Source: Trochalopteron elliotii | Taxonomy: Eukaryota; Chordata; Aves; Passeriformes; Leiothrichidae | Direction of reading: 5' to 3' | NCBI GenBank assembly: GCA_024734555.1 | Contig: JANPWX010000033.1 | Span: 5,556,074-5,620,073 of the forward strand | Length of the DNA: 64,000 bases | Part shown: piece after piece, positions 60,601-64,000 of the stretch | Position numbering within the stretch: the stretch's first letter is position 1 | How the letters are laid out: every line of letters begins with the position of its first letter | Position numbers and translations under genes: made by a program | The notes under the pieces: model-generated | The model's input: only the letters and a program-made list of their open reading frames with translations | Told to the model about the DNA's origin: nothing | Databases searched by the model: none

Positions 60601-62535
60601 AATTTCAGGCTTTCTGTGCTGACAGGCACTGACCCCCAGGCAAACACTGAGGCCGTGAAAACACATTTGACCTGAGGCCGTGGAAAAGGCTTCCAAAATT
60701 GAGTGACAGTACTGGGATTATGGGTGTGTACTTTGAATAGAAGTGTGTGATATCACAGGGTGGAAAACTTAGAGTTTAAGGGTTTAGAATACACTAATAT
60801 ATATAAAGCAATATGGAGGTTTTAGGGTGTAGGCTGAGTCCTTCTTTTTCACCTTCTTCATCATGGGTCAGGGTGTTTTGTAACTGGGTAGAAAAATCTG
60901 CATTGCAGGCCACAGGTGGTTGGTTATTGGGTTAAAAATAAAAATAATTTAGGTGTTGTCTCTTAATTGGACAATTTGTTCTTAAAAGGCCTTGTGGAGA
61001 GATAGAGGGTGGTGGGACATCCCTGCTGCAGGGGGCTGGGACAACTCCTTGCCTCCCATCCCTCCAGCTCTGTGTGGAACCTGCCTGTGTGGAACACCTT
61101 GTGTGGAACAACCTGTGTGGGACCTCCTGCTCAGGCTGGTGGGGTCCATCCCCTCCCCACCCCAGCCCTGTCCAGGCTCTCACCAGGGCTTGGTGCATCC
61201 CCTTGCTGTGCTCCTGGCTCCCCTGCAGCGCCCGGCTCTCGGCAGCCCTGCTCCTGCTCCCGCCGGCGGAGTTGCTTCCTCTGGACATCTCCAGCTCGAT
61301 CTCAGCGTCCATCTCAGCGTCCTCCTTGGCCTCCTTGTTGCTCTCTTCCAGGTGCTTCATCAGCACTGCCACCACCACGTTGACCAGGACGAACTGGGCG
61401 ATTAGGACGAAGGTGACGAAGTAGACGGGGGAGATGACGGGCAGGTAACTGAGGCAGTGCTTGTCCTCCCGAGTGCACTCCCGGAGCGTGTCCTGCAGCA
61501 GGGAGGGACAGGGCAGGCATTAGTTGGGCTCTTCTGGGGCTCCAGGTGCAGAAAAACCACCCAAAAACCCCCAAACCACAAAGTGGGTACAACTGAAAAA
61601 GGTAAGAGAAAATACACAGATCCGTGAATTGCGTCACCTACGAGGAGGGGAATGGGTTGACCAGAAGTTTGGGACTTCCACCTGCAAGGAGGGGAATGGG
61701 TTGCCCAGAAGTTTGGGATTTCCACCTACAAGGAGGGGAATGGGTTGCCCAGAAGTTTGGGATTTCCACCTGCAAGGAGGGGAATGGGTTGCCCAGAAGT
61801 TTGGGATTTCCACCTGCAAGGAGGGGAATGGGTTGACCAGAAGTTTGGGATTTCCACCTGCAAGGAGGGGAATGGGTTGACCAGAAGTTTGGGATTTCCA
61901 CCTATAAGGAGGGGGATGGGTTGCCCAGAAGTTTGGGATTTCCACCTACAAGGATGGGGAATGGGTTGCCCAGAAGTTTGGGATTCCCCATCCCTGGAGT
62001 GTTCCAGGCCAGACTGGACAGAGAAACCTGGGGTAGTGGAAGGGGTCCCTGCCCATGGCAGGGGATGGAACTGGATGAACTTTAAGGTCCCTTCCAACCC
62101 AAACCATTCCATGGTCCAGTGATTCTATGACACACCCCAAAGGCACAGGACACAGAGCACATGGTTACTCCTCCCAGTCAAAAAAACAACCTAATTTTCC
62201 TTAAATATTATATCCAGGAACAAAACTTCAGGTTGGGTGAGACTTAGGACAAATCCCTGCTTGAAAACACACCGGGCTTTACATTAGGAAGCCTCATTTT
62301 GATGTTCTGAGAGGAAACATTTTTGTTTTCAACCCAAGAGCTGCCTAAATGTGTTTGAAAACTTGTCCCTCCAGCTCCCCCAAGAGGAGGAAGCACCCAG
62401 AGCCTGCACACACCTTCATGATCCCGTTCCAGTTGTCCCCCGTGGACACCCTGAAGAGGGTGAGGAAGGCCATGCCGAAGTTGGTGAAGGTGGCGTGGCG
62501 GCTCAGGCCCTCACAGGGATTCTCTTCACTGCAAT
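50585..62535 (-). CDS. CACNA1H: CACNA1H (Cav3.2 T-type Ca2+ channel alpha-1H), 3' part only, five coding exons
   Basis: Low-voltage-activated T-type calcium channel pore subunit of the plasma membrane. The exons 62535-62414, about 56957-56825 (5' edge uncertain), 61492-61184, 52536-52364 and 51694-50585 (in transcript order 62.5, 61.5, 56.9, 52.5, 51.7 kb) encode roughly the last 615 residues. Visible are the repeat IV pore loop [18 protein letters not shown], whose Asp belongs to the EEDD T-type selectivity ring, segment IVS6 ([20 protein letters not shown]), the proximal tail [12 protein letters not shown] and the Ser/Pro-rich distal tail. CACNA1H rather than CACNA1G or CACNA1I is chosen because [24 protein letters not shown] and the C-terminal DPV match the human Cav3.2 tail I remember. 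The gene continues beyond 64000, so the S1-S5 parts are not in the window. Confidence 0.9.
51695..52363 (-). other. CACNA1H: CACNA1H last intron (669 bp)
   Basis: Starts GTGAGG and ends CTTCCAG. It contains one CR1 copy (about 51768-51905) and nothing else recognised. Confidence 0.7.
51768..51905 (-). repeat. CR1 LINE fragment, same orientation as CACNA1H
   Basis: GAACTATAGAACCACGTTGT, GTTGGAAGGGGTCTTAAAGC, CCAGGCTGCTCCAAGCCCCA on the + strand, the reverse complement of the CR1 end. It lies 74 bp upstream of the last exon. Confidence 0.82.
52364..52536 (-). CDS. CACNA1H: CACNA1H penultimate coding exon
   Basis: Completes a split Gly and encodes 57 residues from [20 protein letters not shown] to [16 protein letters not shown]. 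Human Cav3.2 has the matching SPSLSRLLCRQ just before EAVHTDSLEG, as I recall. Acceptor TGCCCTAG, donor CAG|GTGAGG. Confidence 0.9.
52628..52860 (+). mobile_element. Putative LTR fragment
   Basis: Begins TGTAACCAAAAGACAGGTTT, has CCAAT-type boxes (GACCAATGTG, ACCAACCAAATTGG), a TATAAAA at about 52777-52783 and a following CTTTGTGTCGTTGTGG segment: the U3-R-U5 order of a small LTR. Edges are uncertain and no target-site duplication was found. Antisense to CACNA1H. Confidence 0.45.
52945..53008 (+). repeat. CR1 LINE remnant, weak
   Basis: GTTTTTTTGTGGAAAGGGTG then CTGCCCAGGGTGGTGGTGGA resembles the CR1 segment that also appears at 19600-19665. Short and diverged. It abuts the LTR at 53011, which may have inserted into it. 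Confidence 0.4.
53011..53424 (+). mobile_element. LTR of an endogenous retrovirus (solo or fragment)
   Basis: Starts near CTTAAGTTTCAGCTTTCATG and contains a TATAAAAATG-type TATA region around 53251. It then has the segment CTTGTACTGCCCAAGGTGGA, AATAAA at 53349-53354 and a C/T-rich end. The layout and wording resemble passerine LTRs; family assignment is from memory. Antisense to CACNA1H. Confidence 0.5.
55600..56095 (-). repeat. CR1 LINE fragment, longer copy, interrupted by AT-rich block
   Basis: On + it reads GGAATTGTAAAGGTTGGAAA, AACACTTCCAGGGATGGTGA, AGTGAAGAAATTTTCCCTAA, then an AT-rich block (about 55804-55880). It resumes with AAACCTCCCCTGGCAGAACT, GAGCCTCCTTTTCTCCAGGC and CCATGTCCTTCTTTAATGTC. 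This is reverse-complement CR1 order, in the same orientation as CACNA1H. Confidence 0.8.
56200..56771 (+). mobile_element. Endogenous retrovirus fragment ending in an LTR-like 3' edge
   Basis: The 3' part (GGGTTTACATTTTCCATTTC, AAGGGAGGTTCCTGCCTTCC, CAGACACCTGTCTTTCCAAG, ACA) has the look of a passerine LTR end. The upstream part has a degenerate open frame with a hydrophobic C-terminus, possibly an old env-like remnant, but this is uncertain. A 20-bp unit (CATTTAG-TTATTATGCC type) is repeated around 56612-56660. The edge at 56771 lies 54 bp from the CACNA1H exon donor. Antisense to CACNA1H. Confidence 0.5.
56825..56957 (-). CDS. CACNA1H: CACNA1H coding exon, C-terminal tail, 5' edge unresolved
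   Basis: Encodes [20 protein letters not shown] then [20 protein letters not shown] and KAQR plus one base (donor AGAG|GTACCA). The matching human segment is [20 protein letters not shown], as I recall. The upstream edge coincides with an N at 56959 and no AG acceptor is visible within the adjacent bases, so the boundary given is the first certain codon. In-frame extension meets a stop about ten codons upstream. Confidence 0.85.
57000..57420. repeat. Possible ERV/LTR-derived block
   Basis: AT-rich text with an abrupt CATACCTTGGCAGGGTGGAG then TGGGGCTACACCCTTGGGTC is reminiscent of passerine interspersed repeats, but I cannot define edges, orientation or family. Recorded as a low-confidence call. 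Confidence 0.25.
60579..61006 (+). mobile_element. 3'-truncated LTR, second copy of the 43.6-kb family
   Basis: Shares TGTTGGAACCCTGGGCACTG, TTTCAGGCTTTCTGTGCTGA, CTTCCAAAATTGAGTGACAG and GATATCACAGGGTGGAAAAC with the copy at 43599. It keeps a segment (about 60905-60945) missing in the other copy, has an extra GAGGCCGTG unit near 60650, and stops at about 61006, before the poly(A) signal. Antisense to CACNA1H. Confidence 0.75.
61184..61492 (-). CDS. CACNA1H: CACNA1H coding exon: IVS6 and proximal C-terminus
   Basis: 103 codons in phase 0. It starts [18 protein letters not shown] (end of the repeat IV pore loop), then IVS6 [20 protein letters not shown], then the intracellular [27 protein letters not shown] and a Ser-rich stretch ending GMHQAL. 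Acceptor GCTGCAG, donor CTG|GTGAGA. Confidence 0.95.
61637..61985 (+). repeat. 44-bp minisatellite, about eight units
   Basis: The unit starts GAAGTTTGGGATTTCCACCT and continues GCAAGGAGGGGAATGGGTTG and CCCA. Unit starts are at 61664, 61708, 61752, 61796, 61840, 61884, 61928 and 61973, so the period is exactly 44 except the last (45). It runs straight into the CR1 at 61986. It lies in a CACNA1H intron. There are no spacers, so it is not CRISPR-like. Confidence 0.95.
61986..62135 (+). repeat. CR1 LINE fragment, antisense to CACNA1H
   Basis: CCATCCCTGGAGTGTTCCAG, GGTCCCTGCCCATGGCAGGG, GGTCCCTTCCAACCCAAACC, and ATTCCATGGTCCAGTGATTC then TATGACA: the CR1 3' end in sense order with its tail. Confidence 0.92.
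62414..62535 (-). CDS. CACNA1H: CACNA1H coding exon: repeat IV pore loop
   Basis: Completes a split Asp and encodes [20 protein letters not shown] then [25 protein letters not shown] carries the repeat IV selectivity-filter aspartate that distinguishes T-type (EEDD) from high-voltage-activated (EEEE) channels. Acceptor TCCCACAG, donor AAG|GTGTGT. It is the most 5' exon of the gene in this window. Confidence 0.96.
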
Positions 62536-62552
62536 CTGTGGGACAGGCAAGG

Positions 62553-62606
62553 AGGGTTAAGGTTGGGGTTAGGATTAGGGTCAGGGTTGGGGTTGGGGTT
62601 AGGACA
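62553..62606 (+). repeat. Short degenerate telomere-like repeat
   Basis: Alternating GGTTAGGG, GGTTGGGG, GATTAGGG and GTCAGGG hexamer-like units. The run is short and degenerate, so it may be simple-sequence drift rather than a telomere relic. Confidence 0.5.
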
Positions 62607-63114
62607 TCAGCCAAGCCATGCTGGATTCTCCACAGCAGCCCCCAAAGCTGGGCCTGGCACCCTGAGCTACATCCTATGCATTTCTGGCATTCAGGGGGTG
62701 TACTCTAAAGGTACTCTGAACTAAAAAACCCAAAAAAAATCCACCAAAAACTCACACCTACGACCCACCCAAACCTAACCCCCCCAAAAACCTAAACATA
62801 ATAAAAAACTAAATAAACTAAGCTCAGTATCATACAAAAACTCAAATAAACTAAAAAACTAAATAAACTAAGCTCAGTATCAACAAAAAGTTCTTCAATT
62901 TTACCATCTCTCTTCAAAACAACAAAATGTTTTATTATTTTATATTATTCATTCTTTATTCTTACAAACATTCTATTTGTTTAAATAAATAATTTTTTTC
63001 TACTTTTCTCCAAAAAAATTCTTTTCCCAAACCAACTAAGAAAACCCCAAAACCTCAGGAGGAACAGGGAGGACAGGGGGGAAGTTGTTTTCAGCTGTGG
63101 AAATGTTGGTGGTG

Positions 63115-63282
63115 GAATTTTCATCCCCTGGAAACTTTCAAGGCCAGGTTGGACAGGGCTTGGAGCAACCTGGGCTAGTGGAAGGTGTCCCTGCCCATGG
63201 CAGGGGGGGGAACTGGATGGGCTTTCAAGTCCTTTTCAACCCAAACCCTTCCATGATCTTCTGATTTCTGTGATTTTCTTCA
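63115..63282 (+). repeat. CR1 LINE fragment, antisense to CACNA1H
   Basis: CCCCTGGAAACTTTCAAGGC, CAGGTTGGACAGGGCTTGGA, GTGTCCCTGCCCATGGCAGG, then CAACCCAAACCCTTCCATGA: the CR1 3' end in sense order. Confidence 0.92.
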
Positions 63283-64000
63283 CTCCTGCTCTACAGCTTC
63301 CTTTGTCTGTTTTCCTCTGGATTGAGCCCTTGCCTTGATGATTTTTTACATCCACCACGAGGGATATTTTCACTGAGATAAAGTGGAGCAATTTGACATT
63401 TTCCCCCTGAGAATTAACAGCCTAATGAATGCAAATTGAACATATGAAATATCCATCTTCCCATAAAACACAGCCTCGTTAAATATCCATTAGGACAGGC
63501 AGCAATGGCTCTTGGTTGGACATTTCAGTCTTAGGTAATTATTCCAAGGTAAATTGGAAGGAAAAACACAAAAAATCCAAGAAAAACCCACAAATGACTA
63601 GTCCTGGGGGAGAGAGGGCTGATGGTTCTTGTGGCTGGTGTGAACTGATCAGGAAAAAAGAGGGAATATTCCTATTAAATTGGGCTGGGAAGCAGAGTCC
63701 TGCCCCAGTGGGGTTCCCTGGGCTGGCGTTGCCCAGGTGTGTGTAGAAACACCAGAAGAGCCATTTTTCACCCCTCTGACTGAACAAATGCACCCATAAC
63801 TCCAGGGATGGATTACAAACCCACACAGTTTCTCTCAGGGCGGGTGCAGAACTAATTCTTTCTCCGGAATTTGTGCGAGACCGAAAAATAATTTGGTTTT
63901 GGTTGAAAGAATTATTCTGCTCTCAGGCACTTGTAATCTGAGCAGAGGGCTGGGCTCATAAAGGGGATTAATGACAGCCATAAACTCTGCTCAGGAAGGG

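Larger units (their letters stand above)
56958..61183 (-). other. CACNA1H: CACNA1H intron (4.2 kb)
   Basis: Starts GTGAGA at 61183. It contains an LTR copy (60579-61006), a possible repeat-derived AT-rich block (57000-57420) and a non-repetitive AT-rich stretch (about 59890-60100) that may be a conserved element. A GTGTGGAAC-type short tandem repeat (about 61071-61125) lies near the donor. No exon was recognised. Confidence 0.65.
62536..64000 (-). other. CACNA1H: CACNA1H intron, continuing out of the window
   Basis: Contains a short telomere-like GGTTAGGG/GGTTGGGG run (about 62553-62606), an A-rich block with a 32-bp direct duplication (62803-62834 and 62851-62882), a sense-order CR1 (63115-63282), and an AT-rich stretch (about 63340-63530) with an ATGCAAAT octamer. 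No exon was recognised. Confidence 0.65.

Noticed and set aside
61637..61985. CRISPR-like regular direct repeats
   Set aside because: Units are contiguous 44-mers with no unique spacers, in a vertebrate intron, so this is a minisatellite.

Overview
This is vertebrate DNA from a bird, probably a songbird. The evidence is the many short 3'-end fragments of CR1 LINEs (their tails read GGTCCCTTCCAACCCAAACC in the sense direction), several LTR fragments of a passerine-like type, compact introns, and three vertebrate genes with canonical GT-AG introns. There are no bacterial-type operons, CRISPR arrays, rRNA or tRNA genes that I can see. One ambiguous base (N) at 56959 shows this is assembled genomic sequence.

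Region 1 (1 to about 33,240, + strand): EPN2, epsin-2, a clathrin/endocytosis adaptor. Positions 1-10388 look like the 3' part of a large leader intron, so the promoter is probably outside the window. The first coding exon (ENTH domain, ATG at 10571) is followed by seven more coding exons ending at TAA 29323. The spliced product is 590 aa with two UIMs, five DPW and three NPF motifs. A long AT-rich 3' UTR follows.

Region 2 (about 33,240-39,510): intergenic, with a CR1 copy on each strand and two minisatellites.

Region 3 (about 39,515-42,900, - strand): B9D1, a component of the B9/MKS module of the ciliary transition zone. All seven coding exons are present (197 aa). The CpG-rich promoter has a perfect match to the RFX X-box consensus 14 bp upstream of the ATG. 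EPN2 and B9D1 are tail to tail, as in mammals.

Region 4 (about 42,900-49,470): intergenic, with a nearly complete solo LTR, CR1 fragments, AT-rich stretches that could be conserved non-coding elements, and a pair of convergent poly(A) signals.

Region 5 (about 49,476-64,000, - strand): the 3' end of a T-type calcium channel alpha-1 gene, best read as CACNA1H (Cav3.2). Five coding exons cover the repeat IV pore loop, IVS6 and the whole C-terminal tail. The rest of the gene lies beyond 64,000. Its introns hold four LTR fragments, all antisense to the gene, several CR1 copies and a 44-bp minisatellite.

The three genes have unrelated roles (endocytosis, cilium gate, calcium entry). I found no previously undescribed multi-gene system. 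The observations most worth checking are the B9D1 X-box, a tandem array of acceptor-like sites directly upstream of a B9D1 exon, tandem overlapping uORFs in the EPN2 leader, a nested insertion inside a CR1, and the EPN2-B9D1-CACNA1H gene order, which joins loci that lie on two human chromosomes.
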